64,000 nucleotides of DNA from Streptomyces xinghaiensis S187 (GCF_000220705.2 NZ_CP023202.1:1488001-1552000); one strand, 5' to 3'; shown: positions 1-10,907, numbered from the stretch's first letter. Notes: generated from the letters alone by a model not told the origin. Numbers and translations: made by a program.

Positions 1-273
1 GGCGCCGTGCCCGTCGGCGCGGCGGCGGCCCGGATGCACCGCCGCCCGCCGGGCGCCCCCGGTCACCCGGGCGGCTACCGGGAGCTGTCCGGCCGCGAGG
101 TCGAGGTGCTCCGGCTCGTCGCCGAGGGCCAGTCCAACAAGGCGATCGGCGTGTCCATGGGGCTCTCCGCCCTGACCGTCAAGAGCCACCTCGCCCGGAT
201 CGCGCGCAAGCTGGGCACCGGTGACCGCGCCGGCATGGTGGCCGTCGCCCTGCGCACCGGCATCATCCACTGA
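1..273 (+). CDS. LuxR-type response regulator, C-terminal part (cut by window edge)
   Basis: The reading frame is open from the first base, so this is the 3' end of a longer gene. The last 65 residues form a complete LuxR/GerE helix-turn-helix: LSGREVEVLRLVAEG, then SNKAIGVSMGLSALTVKSH as the recognition unit, and a C-terminal VALRTGIIH. The role is DNA binding by a NarL/FixJ-type regulator. The receiver domain, if present, lies outside the window. A long perfect palindrome follows the stop codon. The order regulator, ribonuclease D, fadA, fadB fits a conserved Streptomyces neighbourhood. Confidence 0.85.
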   Translation, partial: GAVPVGAAAARMHRRPPGAPGHPGGYRELSGREVEVLRLVAEGQSNKAIGVSMGLSALTVKSHLARIARKLGTGDRAGMVAVALRTGIIH

Positions 274-305
274 CCCCCCTCCGCACCCCGCCTCCCGGCC
301 TGCTC

Positions 306-339
306 ACGCCCGCCGACGGAACGTTCCGTCGGCGGGCGT
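306..339. terminator. 34-bp perfect palindrome between the regulator gene and ribonuclease D gene
   Basis: The two 17-bp arms (306-322 and 323-339) are exact reverse complements with no spacer, so the transcript would fold into a very stable GC-rich hairpin about 33 nt after the regulator stop codon. There is no U-tract, as is usual in Streptomyces terminators. It lies only 27 nt before the next start codon, so a regulatory role cannot be excluded. Confidence 0.6.
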
Positions 340-353
340 CGGCCACTCATGGA

Positions 354-359
354 TACCCT
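354..359 (+). promoter_or_regulatory. -10 element placing the ribonuclease D transcript start at its GTG
   Basis: TACCCT fits the TANNNT -10 pattern and sits six bases before the GTG start at 366. No Shine-Dalgarno sequence is visible, so a leaderless mRNA is the simplest reading. No good -35 is seen. Confidence 0.4.
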
Positions 360-365
360 GGTCCG

Positions 366-1649
366 GTGACCGACGCCCAAGAGACCGCAGAAGACCGCAC
401 ACTGCGCATTCCCGGGGGCGCTCCCCCGGATGTTGCCGTCCACAGCGCGCCGGTTCCGCTACTGGATCCCCGTGAGGGCATCCCCCCGGTGACGGCCGAC
501 CCCGGAGAGCTGGAGCGGGTCGCCGCCGCCTTCGCCGCGGGCACCGGCCCCGTCGCCGTCGACGCCGAGCGCGCCTCGGGCTACCGCTACGGCCAGCGCG
601 CCTACCTCGTCCAGCTGCGCCGCGAGGGTGCCGGCAGCGCCCTGATCGACCCGGTCGGCTGTCCCGACCTCTCCGTGCTCGGCGACGCCCTCGCCGATAC
701 CGAATGGGTGCTGCACGCCGCGAGCCAGGACCTCCCCTGCCTGCGGGAGATAGGCATGCGGCCGGCCCGGCTGTTCGACACCGAGCTGGCCGGGCGCCTC
801 GCCGGCTTCGCCCGCGTGGGCCTCGGCGCCATGGTGGAAAAGGTGCTCGGCTTCGCCCTGGAGAAGGGCCACTCGGCCGTCGACTGGTCGACCCGTCCGC
901 TCCCCGAGCCCTGGCTGCGGTACGCCGCGCTCGACGTCGAGCTGCTGGTGGATCTGCGGGACGCGCTGGAGGAGGAGCTCGACCGGCAGGGCAAGCTCGA
1001 CTGGGCGCACCAGGAGTTCGGCGCCATCGCCGCCGCGCCCCCGCCGCCGCCGCGCAAGGACCCCTGGCGCCGCACCTCCGGAATGCACAAGGTGCGGCGG
1101 CGCCGCCAGATGGCGGTCGTCCGGGAGCTGTGGACGGCCCGGGACCGGATCGCGCAGCGCCGCGACGTGTCGCCCGGCAAGGTGCTGAGCGACACCGCCA
1201 TCGTCGAGGCCGCGCTCGCGCTGCCGCAGAACGCGCAGGCGCTCGCCGCCCTCCCGGGCTTCGGGCACCGGATGGGCCGCAAGCAGCTGGAGCAGTGGCA
1301 GGCCGCCGTCGACCGGGCCCGCGCGCTCCCCGACGCGGAGCTGCCGCAGCCCGGGCAGGCCGTGACCGGACCGCCGCCGCCCCGCTCCTGGGCCGACAAG
1401 GACCCGGCCGCCGCGGCGCGGCTGTCGGCGGCGCGGGCGGCGGTGACCGCGCTCGCGGAGAGCCTGAACCTCCCGCAGGAGAACCTGATCACCCCGGACA
1501 CGGTCCGCCGGCTCTGCTGGGAGCCGCCGGCCGGACAGAGCCCGGAGGCGGTCGCCGAGACGCTCGCCGGGCACGGCGCCCGGCCCTGGCAGATCGAGCT
1601 GACCGCGCCGCTGCTGGCGGGCGCCCTGTCGGCCGCTCCGCCGGAGTAG
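366..1649 (+). CDS. Ribonuclease D-like 3'-5' exonuclease with HRDC domain
   Basis: A 427-residue DEDD-superfamily exonuclease, expected to trim RNA 3' ends. Exo I is in AVDAERASG (about residue 60), Exo II around HAASQDLPCL, and the Exo III tyrosine/aspartate region in RYAALDVELLVDLRDAL. A C-terminal HRDC domain follows at about residues 235-315 (VRELWTARDRIAQRRDVSP, LPGFGHRMGRKQLEQW). Length and order match actinobacterial RNase D. The GTG at 366 lacks an SD and is probably a leaderless start. The gene is followed at 1919 by the thiolase gene on the same strand, with a probable separate promoter between them. Confidence 0.92.
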   Translation: MTDAQETAEDRTLRIPGGAPPDVAVHSAPVPLLDPREGIPPVTADPGELERVAAAFAAGTGPVAVDAERASGYRYGQRAYLVQLRREGAGSALIDPVGCPDLSVLGDALADTEWVLHAASQDLPCLREIGMRPARLFDTELAGRLAGFARVGLGAMVEKVLGFALEKGHSAVDWSTRPLPEPWLRYAALDVELLVDLRDALEEELDRQGKLDWAHQEFGAIAAAPPPPPRKDPWRRTSGMHKVRRRRQMAVVRELWTARDRIAQRRDVSPGKVLSDTAIVEAALALPQNAQALAALPGFGHRMGRKQLEQWQAAVDRARALPDAELPQPGQAVTGPPPPRSWADKDPAAAARLSAARAAVTALAESLNLPQENLITPDTVRRLCWEPPAGQSPEAVAETLAGHGARPWQIELTAPLLAGALSAAPPE

Positions 1650-1812
1650 GACCGCGGGTCCGTGCACCGGGCCGGAGCACCGGGTCCGCGCGCCGGGTCC
1701 GGGGCCTTCCGGGTGGCGTTCTCCGGCCCGTACGGGGCCGGGGATCCGCGCGCGGGGGCGGCGTCCGGCGTGTGATCTCCGCCGCTCCGGCGGGCAGGGG
1801 TGGGCAGCCTGG

Positions 1813-1829
1813 TTACCCGCAAGTAGCAT
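1813..1829 (+). promoter_or_regulatory. Candidate operator and -10 of the fadA-fadB operon
   Basis: An imperfect palindrome TTAC-N6-GTAG (1813-1826) overlaps TAGCAT (1824-1829), a good -10 match, about 90 nt before the thiolase start. A TetR-type fatty-acid regulator is a reasonable but unproven binder. No clear -35 is seen. Confidence 0.3.
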
Positions 1830-1918
1830 GGCGGGAGTCCGCCGTCCCCGCACGGCGGTGTGAGCCGCTGTCGCAGGCAGCCCCGCAGTGCCCGTTACGC
1901 ATCAGGAGGAGAGCCAAC

Positions 1919-3139
1919 GTGCCTCGTACCGCTAGGGATGTCGTCTTCGTCGACGGCGTCCGCACCCCGTTCGGCAAGGCGGGCCCGAAGGGCATCTACC
2001 ACGAGACCCGGGCCGACGATCTCGTCGTCAAGTGCATCCGGGAGCTGCTGCGCCGCAACCCGGACCTGCCGCCGGAGCGCGTCGACGAGGTCGCCCTCGC
2101 CGCCACCACCCAGATCGGCGACCAGGGCCTGACCCTCGGCCGCACCGCCGCCCTGCTGTCCGGGCTGCCCCAGTCGGTGCCCGGCTACTCGATCGACCGG
2201 ATGTGCGCCGGCGCGATGACCGCCGTCACCACCACCGCCGGCGGCATCGCCTTCGGCGGGTACGACATCGCGATCGCGGGCGGTGTCGAGCACATGGGCC
2301 GCCACCCGATGGGTGAGGGCGTCGACCCCAACCCGCGCTTCGTCTCCGAGAAGATCGTCGACCAGTCCGCCATGTTCATGGGCATGACGGCCGAGAACCT
2401 GCACGACCGGCTGCCGCACATCACCAAGCAGCGCGCCGACGAGTACGCGGCCCGCAGCCAGGAGAAGGCCGCCAAGGCCTACGCCGACGGCAACATCCAG
2501 GCCGACCTGGTGCCCGTCTCCGTCCGCCGCACCAACGCCGAGGCCGGCGAGACCGGCTGGGGCCTGGCGACCGCGGACGAGCCGATGCGGCCGGGCACGA
2601 CCGTCGAGATGCTGGCCGGCCTGAAGACCCCGTTCCGCCCGCACGGCCGGGTGACCGCGGGCAACGCCGCCGGTCTCAACGACGGTGCCACCGCCTCGGT
2701 GATCGCCGCCGAGGACGTCGCGCGCGAGCTGGGCCTGCCGGTCAAGATGCGCATGGTGTCGTACTCCTTCGCGGGTGTGGAGCCCGAGGTCATGGGCATC
2801 GGCCCGGTGCCGGCCACGGAGAAGGCGCTGGCCAAGGCCGGGCTCTCGATCGGCGACATCGGCCTGTTCGAGATCAACGAGGCCTTCGCGGTCCAGGTGC
2901 TCTCGCTGCTGGACCACTACGGCATCGCGGACGACGACCCGCGCGTCAACCAGTACGGCGGCGCCATCGCGTTCGGCCACCCGCTGGCCTCCTCCGGCGT
3001 CCGGCTGATGACGCAGCTCGCCCGCCAGTTCGAGCAGCAGCCGCACGTCCGCTACGGCCTGACCACCATGTGCGTCGGCTTCGGCATGGGCGGCACCGTG
3101 ATCTGGGAGAACCCGCACTTCGACGGAGGCAACAAGTGA
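1919..3139 (+). CDS. fadA: Acetyl-CoA acyltransferase (thiolase)
   Basis: A 406-residue thiolase that cleaves 3-ketoacyl-CoA with CoA in fatty-acid beta-oxidation. The nucleophilic cysteine lies in SIDRMCAGAMTAV, the His motif in NEAFAVQVLS and GGAIAFGHPLASSG, and the second catalytic cysteine in TTMCVGFGMGGT near the C-terminus. The GTG start at 1919 is chosen because an AGGAGG Shine-Dalgarno sits just upstream and the thiolase fold begins at once (ARDVVFVDGVRTPFGK). The stop overlaps the start of fadB by 4 nt (GTGA), so the two are translationally coupled and form the trifunctional complex. Confidence 0.95.
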   Translation: MPRTARDVVFVDGVRTPFGKAGPKGIYHETRADDLVVKCIRELLRRNPDLPPERVDEVALAATTQIGDQGLTLGRTAALLSGLPQSVPGYSIDRMCAGAMTAVTTTAGGIAFGGYDIAIAGGVEHMGRHPMGEGVDPNPRFVSEKIVDQSAMFMGMTAENLHDRLPHITKQRADEYAARSQEKAAKAYADGNIQADLVPVSVRRTNAEAGETGWGLATADEPMRPGTTVEMLAGLKTPFRPHGRVTAGNAAGLNDGATASVIAAEDVARELGLPVKMRMVSYSFAGVEPEVMGIGPVPATEKALAKAGLSIGDIGLFEINEAFAVQVLSLLDHYGIADDDPRVNQYGGAIAFGHPLASSGVRLMTQLARQFEQQPHVRYGLTTMCVGFGMGGTVIWENPHFDGGNK

Positions 3140-5265
3140 GCACGACCGCTGAACTGCTCAAGGGAGCGGCCGAGCTGTTCCCCGACGAGGTCGTGACGCA
3201 GGCGCACGTGCGCCACCTCGACCTCCCCCAGGGCGCCGGGCGCTTCGCGCTCATCACCCTGGACAATGGCCTGGACCACACCAAGCCGACCACCATCGGC
3301 CCGCAGTCGCTGGCGAACCTGAACGCCGCCCTCGACCAGGTCGAGAAGGAGGCCGCCGCGGGCGAGATCAAGGGCGTCGGTGTCACCGGCAAGCCGTTCA
3401 TCTTCGCCGTCGGCGCCGACCTCAAGGGCGTCGAGCTGCTGAAGCGCCGGGAGGACGCGCTCGCCATCGGCAAGGGCGGCCACGACGTCTTCAAGCGGCT
3501 CTCCGGCCTCTCCGTGCCGACCTTCGCCTACTACAACGGCGCCTCGATGGGCGGCGGTGTCGAGATCGGTCTGCACTGCTCCTACCGCACCGTCTCCACC
3601 GCCATCCCGGCCTTCTCCCTCCCCGAGGTCTTCCTCGGGCTGGTCCCCGGCTGGGGCGGCTGCGCGCTGCTGCCGAACCTCATCGGCGCCGACCGCGCGG
3701 TCAAGGTGATCATCGAGAACTCGCTCAACCAGAACAAGCAGCTCAAGGGCAAGCAGGTCTACGAGCTCGGGATCGCCGACGCGATCTTCGAGGGCGCGGA
3801 CTTCCTGGAGCAGTCGCTGATCTGGACCGCGTCCGTGCTCAACGGGCAGCTGGAGGTCATCCGGCCCGACGTCGACCGCGGCGAGGCGTGGGACCAGGCC
3901 GTCGCGCGCGGCAAGGCGTTCGCCGACGGCAAGGTGCACGGTGCGGCCCCGGCCGCGTACCGCGCGCTGGACATCATCGCCAAGGTGAAGGACGGCGACG
4001 CGGCCGCCGGCTTCGACGCCGAGGACGAGGCCCTCGCCGACCTGATCATGGGCGGTGAGCTGCGCAGCGGCATTTATGCCTTCAACCTGGTGCAGAAGCG
4101 CGCCAAGCGCCCGGCCGGTGCCCCGGACAAGTCGCTGGCCCGCCCGGTCTCCAAGGTCGGCGTGGTCGGCGCGGGCCTGATGGCCTCGCAGCTGGCGCTG
4201 CTGTTCGCCCGCCGTCTGGAGGTGCCGGTCGTGCTGACCGACATCGACCAGGCGCGGGTCGACAAGGGCGTGGGCTACGTCCACGAGGAGATCGACAAGC
4301 TGCTGCTCAAGGGCCGCGTCAACCAGGACAAGGCGAACCGCCTCAAGGCCCTGGTCACCGGCTCCCTCGACAAGGCCGCCGCCTTCGGTGACGCGGACTT
4401 CGTCATCGAGGCCGTCTTCGAGGAGATGGGCGTCAAGCAGCAGGTGTTCGCCGAGGTCGAGGCGGTGGTCCCGGAGACGGCGATCCTCGCCACCAACACC
4501 TCCTCGCTCTCCGTCAGCGAGATGGCGTCGAAGCTGAAGCACCCGGAGCGGGTCGTCGGCTTCCACTTCTTCAACCCGGTCGCCGTGCTGCCGCTGCTGG
4601 AGATCGTCCGCGGCGAGCGGACCGACGACGCCTCGCTGGCCACGGCCTTCGCCGTCGCCAAGAAGCTGAAGAAGACCGCGGTGCTGGTGAAGGACGCCCC
4701 GGCGTTCGTCGTCAACCGCATCCTCACCCGCTTCATGGGCGAGATCCAGAACGTCATCGACGAGGGCACCCCGGTCGCGACCGCGGAGAAGGCCATCGAG
4801 CCGCTCGGCCTGCCGATGTCCCCGCTGGTGCTGCTGGAGCTGGTCGGCCCGGCCATCGGCCTGCACGTCTCCGAGACGCTGAACCGCGCCTTCCCGGAGC
4901 GGTTCACCGTCTCCGCGAACCTGGCCGCCGTCGTCAAGGCCGGCAAGCGCGGCTTCTACGTCTACGACTCCGGTAAGCCGGAGCTGGACCCGGAGGTCGC
5001 CGCGCTGCTGCAGCAGGGCGACACCGTCCTCACCGAGGAGCAGGTCCGCGACCGGGTGCTGGACGCCGTCGCACAGGAGATCGGCCTGATGCTGGACGAG
5101 GGTGTCGTCGCCGAGGCGCAGGACATCGACCTCTGCCTGATCACCGGCGCCGGCTGGCCCTTCCACCTGGGCGGCATCACGCCGTACCTGGACCGGGAGG
5201 GCGTCTCGGAGCGGGTCAACGGCAAGCGGTTCCTGGCCCCGGGCATCGCCAGCGTTCCCGAGTGA
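3136..5265 (+). CDS. fadB: 3-hydroxyacyl-CoA dehydrogenase / enoyl-CoA hydratase (FadB-type)
   Basis: A 709-residue bifunctional beta-oxidation subunit. The N-terminal crotonase domain (about 1-200) has FIFAVGADLKGVELL and the oxyanion-hole region ASMGGGVEIGLHCSYRT, with SLPEVFLGLVPGWGG downstream. The NAD-binding dehydrogenase domain begins near residue 340 with VGVVGAGLMASQLALLFARR; catalytic His is in VVGFHFFNPVAVLPLLEIV. The GTG start overlaps the fadA stop (GTGA) and has GGAGG eight bases upstream. The substrate is acyl-CoA from fatty acids. A strong hairpin follows, ending the operon. Confidence 0.95.
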   Translation: MSTTAELLKGAAELFPDEVVTQAHVRHLDLPQGAGRFALITLDNGLDHTKPTTIGPQSLANLNAALDQVEKEAAAGEIKGVGVTGKPFIFAVGADLKGVELLKRREDALAIGKGGHDVFKRLSGLSVPTFAYYNGASMGGGVEIGLHCSYRTVSTAIPAFSLPEVFLGLVPGWGGCALLPNLIGADRAVKVIIENSLNQNKQLKGKQVYELGIADAIFEGADFLEQSLIWTASVLNGQLEVIRPDVDRGEAWDQAVARGKAFADGKVHGAAPAAYRALDIIAKVKDGDAAAGFDAEDEALADLIMGGELRSGIYAFNLVQKRAKRPAGAPDKSLARPVSKVGVVGAGLMASQLALLFARRLEVPVVLTDIDQARVDKGVGYVHEEIDKLLLKGRVNQDKANRLKALVTGSLDKAAAFGDADFVIEAVFEEMGVKQQVFAEVEAVVPETAILATNTSSLSVSEMASKLKHPERVVGFHFFNPVAVLPLLEIVRGERTDDASLATAFAVAKKLKKTAVLVKDAPAFVVNRILTRFMGEIQNVIDEGTPVATAEKAIEPLGLPMSPLVLLELVGPAIGLHVSETLNRAFPERFTVSANLAAVVKAGKRGFYVYDSGKPELDPEVAALLQQGDTVLTEEQVRDRVLDAVAQEIGLMLDEGVVAEAQDIDLCLITGAGWPFHLGGITPYLDREGVSERVNGKRFLAPGIASVPE

Positions 5266-5269
5266 TGAA

Positions 5270-5293
5270 GTGACGCGGTGACGCGGTGACGCG
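5270..5293 (+). repeat. Three tandem copies of GTGACGCG
   Basis: Exact 8-bp units at 5270, 5278 and 5286, directly after the fadB stop codon. Likely slippage-derived; no function is visible. Confidence 0.8.
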
Positions 5294-5310
5294 CCACGGT
5301 GTGTGAGCGG

Positions 5311-5346
5311 CGGGCCGGGCAGGAGGATCCCCTCCTGCCCGGCCCG
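5311..5346 (+). terminator. Terminator hairpin of the fadA-fadB operon
   Basis: Arms 5311-5326 and 5331-5346 are a perfect 16-bp inverted repeat with an ATCC tetraloop. It lies 46 nt after fadB and no U-tract follows, typical for a high-GC actinomycete intrinsic terminator. Confidence 0.8.
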
Positions 5347-5424
5347 TTCGCCGTACCGGCCGGACCGCGCGGCTGCCCCCGGCGGGTGCGGGGCCCCGCC
5401 CGGCCGAGCGGGCGGCCGGCCGAG

Positions 5425-5444
5425 CGGGCGGGCGGGCGGGCGGG
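5425..5444 (+). repeat. CGGG tetranucleotide run (5 units)
   Basis: Five exact CGGG units in the leader region upstream of the LCP gene. The rest of the gap 5347-5578 is GC-rich and shows no gene; GCATATGC near 5473 is the only AT-rich island and may be part of the LCP promoter. Confidence 0.7.
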
Positions 5445-5578
5445 GGAACTGGGGCTCATGGGGCGGGAGTTGCGCATATGCTGCCCGGAGCGAGCACCAT
5501 CCACCCAGGGCCGGCCGCCTCCCCCCACCCGACCCACCGCCCCGTCCCACGGGCGTCGCACCGGAGGAGCACCCGGCC

Positions 5579-6697
5579 ATGCCGCACACCACCACGGACA
5601 CCGGCCCGCAGGACGCGGACGGAACGGACCGGACCGGCGCCGGGGAGGAACCCGAGCGCGGGCGGAAGGCAGGGCGCCGCCTCCGTCCGGCCGTCCTCGT
5701 CCCGCTGGTGCTGCTGGCCCTTCTGCTGGGCCTGGGCGGCACCGCCTGGTGGCTGTACCGGGGCCTCGACGCGAATCTGGCGAACGTCGACATCGACAAG
5801 GCGCTCGGTGACGACCGCCCGGAGAAGCTGCCGACGAGCGGCCGCAACATCCTGGTCCTCGGCTCGGACTCGCGGGCCGGGGACAACGCCGCCCTCGACG
5901 GGGGCAAGGCCCCCGGAGCCCGCTCCGACACCGCTCTCGTCGTCCACATACCCGAGGGGCGGAACCGGGCCACGGCGGTGAGCATCCCCCGCGACACCCT
6001 GGTGAACCGCCCCGCGTGCGAGACCTCCGCGGGCCGGCCGCTCCCCGGGGCGCGCCGCGTGATGTTCAACTCGGTCTACGCGCAAGCCGGTCCGGCCTGT
6101 GTGGTGAAGACGGTCGAGCGGATGTCCGGGATCCGCATGGACCACTATGTGGAGATCGACTTCGCCGGGTTCCGGGACATCGTGGACGCCCTGGGCGGGG
6201 TCACCGTCACCACGGACCGCGCCATCGACGACAGGGCCACCGGCCTCCGGCTCGACGCGGGCACCCACCGGCTGGACGGCGAGGACGCGCTGCGGTTCGT
6301 CCGTACCCGGTACGGCGTCGGGGACGGCAGCGACCTGGGGCGCATCGGGCTGCAGCAGCAGTTCCTGATGGCGCTGCTCACCGAGATCAAGCGGCAGGAG
6401 ATCCTGACCAGCCCGGCCAAGCTCTACAAGGTCGCGGACGCGGCGACCGCCTCCCTCACCACGGACACCGCCATCGGCTCCCTGACCGGCCTCGCGGACT
6501 TCGGCCGCAGCCTCCAGGGCATCGACCCGGCCGCCATGGAGACGATCACGCTGCCCGTCGTCCCCGACCGGCGGGACCCCAACCGCGTCGTGCCCGTACA
6601 GCCCCGGGCGGACGAGCTGTGGAAGGCCCTGCGGACCGGCGCGGCCGTACCGGAGCCGGCCGAGCGGTCGCCCGACACCGGGAGTCCGACGGGCTGA
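5579..6697 (+). CDS. LytR-CpsA-Psr (LCP) family cell-wall glycopolymer ligase
   Basis: A 372-residue type II membrane protein. A charged cytoplasmic N-terminus (RRLRP) is followed by one membrane helix at about residues 40-62 (VLVPLVLLALLLGLGG) and an extracytoplasmic LCP domain. LCP hallmarks seen are NILVLGSDSRAG, RSDTALVVHI, AVSIPRDTLV, MFNSVYAQAG and RYGVGDGSDLGRIGLQQQFL. The family transfers undecaprenyl-linked glycopolymers (teichoic-acid-like polymers) to peptidoglycan. The ATG at 5579 has GGAGGAG upstream, which rules out longer readings. Monocistronic, convergent with recQ. Confidence 0.92.
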   Translation: MPHTTTDTGPQDADGTDRTGAGEEPERGRKAGRRLRPAVLVPLVLLALLLGLGGTAWWLYRGLDANLANVDIDKALGDDRPEKLPTSGRNILVLGSDSRAGDNAALDGGKAPGARSDTALVVHIPEGRNRATAVSIPRDTLVNRPACETSAGRPLPGARRVMFNSVYAQAGPACVVKTVERMSGIRMDHYVEIDFAGFRDIVDALGGVTVTTDRAIDDRATGLRLDAGTHRLDGEDALRFVRTRYGVGDGSDLGRIGLQQQFLMALLTEIKRQEILTSPAKLYKVADAATASLTTDTAIGSLTGLADFGRSLQGIDPAAMETITLPVVPDRRDPNRVVPVQPRADELWKALRTGAAVPEPAERSPDTGSPTG

Positions 6698-6893
6698 ACC
6701 GCCCGCCCCCGCGCGCCCGCCCGCTCGCCGCACACGGCAGGGGAGTTCAGGTCCGGGCGCCTCGGCCTCTCCGGACCACACCCGCGGGCGGCTCCCCGCG
6801 GACGGCCGGTGCGGCAAACGGGCCCGGGCCCGCCTCCGTCCGAGCGCCCGGCTCCGGGAGCCCGGCGGCTCCGGCCCGGCCCGTCCCGGCCGG

Positions 6894-8960
<2,067 letters not shown>

Positions 8961-9101
8961 CCGGGCAGTCTACGAGGACGTGCGGGGGCGGCGCGGCGCC
9001 TGTGGACAACCCGGGAGACCGGCGGTGGGGCTCCGCCGCGGCCCGGGCCCGCCCCGGCCCGGGGCCGCCGCGCGGGCGGGCACCGCGCCACACTGGGGGG
9101 C

Positions 9102-9620
9102 ATGACTCCCGCACTGGTCGTCGTGGACGCCGCCAACGTCGTCGGATCCGTACCGGACGGCTGGTGGCGCGACCGCCGGGCCGCCGCCGGGCGGCTGCGC
9201 GACGCGCTGGCCGGGTACGGGCAGGACGGTCTGCCGGAGGCGGCGGGCCTGCCGCCGTGGACGGCCGAGCCGCCTCTGGAGGTGGTGCTCGTCGTGGAGG
9301 GCGCGGCCCGGGGCCTGCCGTCGGTGCCGGGGGTGCGGGTCGAGTCGGCCCCCGGCAGCGGGGACGACCGGATCGTGGAGCTGGTCGGCGAGGAGGCCCC
9401 GGCGTCCTCCGGCCGGCCCTGCCTGGTGGTGACGGCGGACCGCGAACTGCGCCGCCGGGTCACCGCCCTGGGCGCGGTCTGCGCGGGCCCGCGTACCGTC
9501 CGCCCGGGGGCGGGCGGCGGCACCGGACGGGGCGCCGCGACGGAACCGGAGCGGCCGCCGGGGACCACGGGAGCGCAGCGGACGGACGGCCGCGCCCGGG
9601 GGGACACCCCCGGCGCGTAG
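9102..9620 (+). CDS. Small NYN/PIN-like domain protein
   Basis: A 172-residue protein. LVVVDAANVVGSVPDGWW at the N-terminus resembles the first aspartate/asparagine motif of NYN nucleases, and LVVTADRELRRRVTALGA resembles the last acidic strand. GSGDDRIVELV supplies the middle acidic residues. The fold is therefore probably a PIN-like metal-dependent nuclease. Similar proteins are often labelled NTP pyrophosphohydrolase, which these motifs do not support. The C-terminal 40 residues are low-complexity Gly/Arg/Pro. The start is chosen at the ATG before the first strand. Divergent from recQ with a 141-bp gap. Confidence 0.7.
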   Translation: MTPALVVVDAANVVGSVPDGWWRDRRAAAGRLRDALAGYGQDGLPEAAGLPPWTAEPPLEVVLVVEGAARGLPSVPGVRVESAPGSGDDRIVELVGEEAPASSGRPCLVVTADRELRRRVTALGAVCAGPRTVRPGAGGGTGRGAATEPERPPGTTGAQRTDGRARGDTPGA

Positions 9621-9814
9621 GTGTCCCCGCCCCTCCGGACGAGGGTCCGGCGGGGGCCGGTTCGTCCGCACGGATTCCTCGTCCCGCTTCCCCGGGCTCC
9701 CGCACACCGTCGCCGGAACAGCGGGCGGGCCCCGGGGGACGAGCCGGGAGCCGGCCCCGCGAGGGGCTTCCGGGCGTCGTGCCGCGGCCCCGGAGCCGGC
9801 CCGTGCGCGGCCGC

Positions 9815-10825
9815 TCAGGCGTGGGTGACGCGCCGCGCGGCATCGAGGGCCGCCTCCGTGTCGGCGGCGGCCAGGTCGGCGTTCATATGGGCCCCGGCCA
9901 GGGCGCCGGCCGCGGCCGAGGCGCCGACCTGCGCCATCGGCTCGGTGGCGTTGCCGGCCACCCACACACCGGGCACCTCGGTGGCGCCGGCCGTACCTCC
10001 GGCGACGTGGCGGCCCATGCCGCCGGGCAGATCCCGCGTCGGCAGCGCCAGCTCCTCCAAGCCCTCGGTGCGGGCCAGCAGAGTGGTCACCACCGCGAGA
10101 ACCCGCCGCGGCACGACCTGTCCGTCGCTCAGGCGAACGCCCGCGATGGAGCCGTCCTCACCGGTCACGACCTCGGTCACCGGGGTGTCGACGACGCGGA
10201 CACCCCGGGCGGCGAGGCGGGCGCGGGTGCCCTCGTCCAGTTCGGTGCCGCGGGAGAAGTAGACCAGGTCGTCGGTCAACTGGCGGAACAACAGCGCGTG
10301 GTGGACGGAGGCCGGACCGGCCGCCAGGATCCCGATGGGCTCGTCGCGCACCTCCCAGCCGTGGCAGTAGGGGCAGTGCACCACGCCGCGTCCCCAGTGC
10401 CCGGCGAGCCCGGGTACGTCGGGCAGCACGTCGCGCAGTCCGGTGGCGACCAGCAGGCGGCGCGCCCGCAGCGTCCCGCCGCCCGCCAGGGTGACGGCGA
10501 AGCGCGGGTCGCCCCCGGCGGACGGCGCGGCGGGGCGGGCGGAGACCACGTCGCCGGCCACGACCAGGCCGCCGTAGCGGCGCACCTCTTCACGGCCTCT
10601 CCGCAGCAGCTCGGCGGGCGGTGTGCCGTCCAGGCCGAGCAGTCCGTGGACGCCCTCGGCCGGGGCGTTGCGCGGGGTGCCGCTGTCGATCACGACCACC
10701 GAACGGCGCGAGCGGGCGAGCATCAGCGCGCCGTTCAGGCCCGCCGCTCCCCCGCCGATCACCACGGCGTCGACGGTCTCGTCCGGCAGCTTGTCGGTCG
10801 CGTGCGCGGCGGTGGTTCCAGGCAT
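9815..10825 (-). CDS. Thioredoxin-reductase-like FAD-dependent oxidoreductase
   Basis: A 336-residue pyridine nucleotide-disulfide oxidoreductase. FAD-binding DAVVIGGGAAGLNGALMLARS opens the protein; the redox-active CxxC is in HCPYCHGWEV at about residue 160; the second dinucleotide motif is GILAAGPAS; the C-terminal FAD contact is VPGVWVAGNATEPMAQVG. Substrate is unknown. The ATG has a GAGGAGAGGG SD. The gene is divergent from the XRE-cupin regulator at 10921, and the shared 95-bp gap holds a hairpin and a 13-bp palindrome, so control by that regulator is likely. Confidence 0.9.
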   Translation of the reverse strand: MPGTTAAHATDKLPDETVDAVVIGGGAAGLNGALMLARSRRSVVVIDSGTPRNAPAEGVHGLLGLDGTPPAELLRRGREEVRRYGGLVVAGDVVSARPAAPSAGGDPRFAVTLAGGGTLRARRLLVATGLRDVLPDVPGLAGHWGRGVVHCPYCHGWEVRDEPIGILAAGPASVHHALLFRQLTDDLVYFSRGTELDEGTRARLAARGVRVVDTPVTEVVTGEDGSIAGVRLSDGQVVPRRVLAVVTTLLARTEGLEELALPTRDLPGGMGRHVAGGTAGATEVPGVWVAGNATEPMAQVGASAAAGALAGAHMNADLAAADTEAALDAARRVTHA

Positions 10826-10846
10826 GGCGTCGTCCCTCTCCTCGAC

Positions 10847-10869
10847 GGGCCCCGCTCGTTGCGGGGCCC
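10847..10869 (-). promoter_or_regulatory. Leader hairpin upstream of the flavoprotein gene
   Basis: A perfect 9-bp stem (10847-10855 with 10861-10869) around the loop TCGTT. It would be transcribed just before the SD of the oxidoreductase gene, ending 21 nt from the ATG. Placement suggests a leader structure, not a terminator. Confidence 0.5.
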
Positions 10870-10894
10870 TGCACGGACGACGGTAGGCATCTAT

Positions 10895-10907
10895 TGCCGC
10901 TTCGGCA
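10895..10907. promoter_or_regulatory. Palindrome TGCCG-CTT-CGGCA, probable XRE operator (site 1)
   Basis: A 13-bp palindrome 13 nt before the start of the XRE-cupin gene, in the divergent promoter region. The same half-sites occur at 11580-11592 before the methyltransferase gene. Confidence 0.55.
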
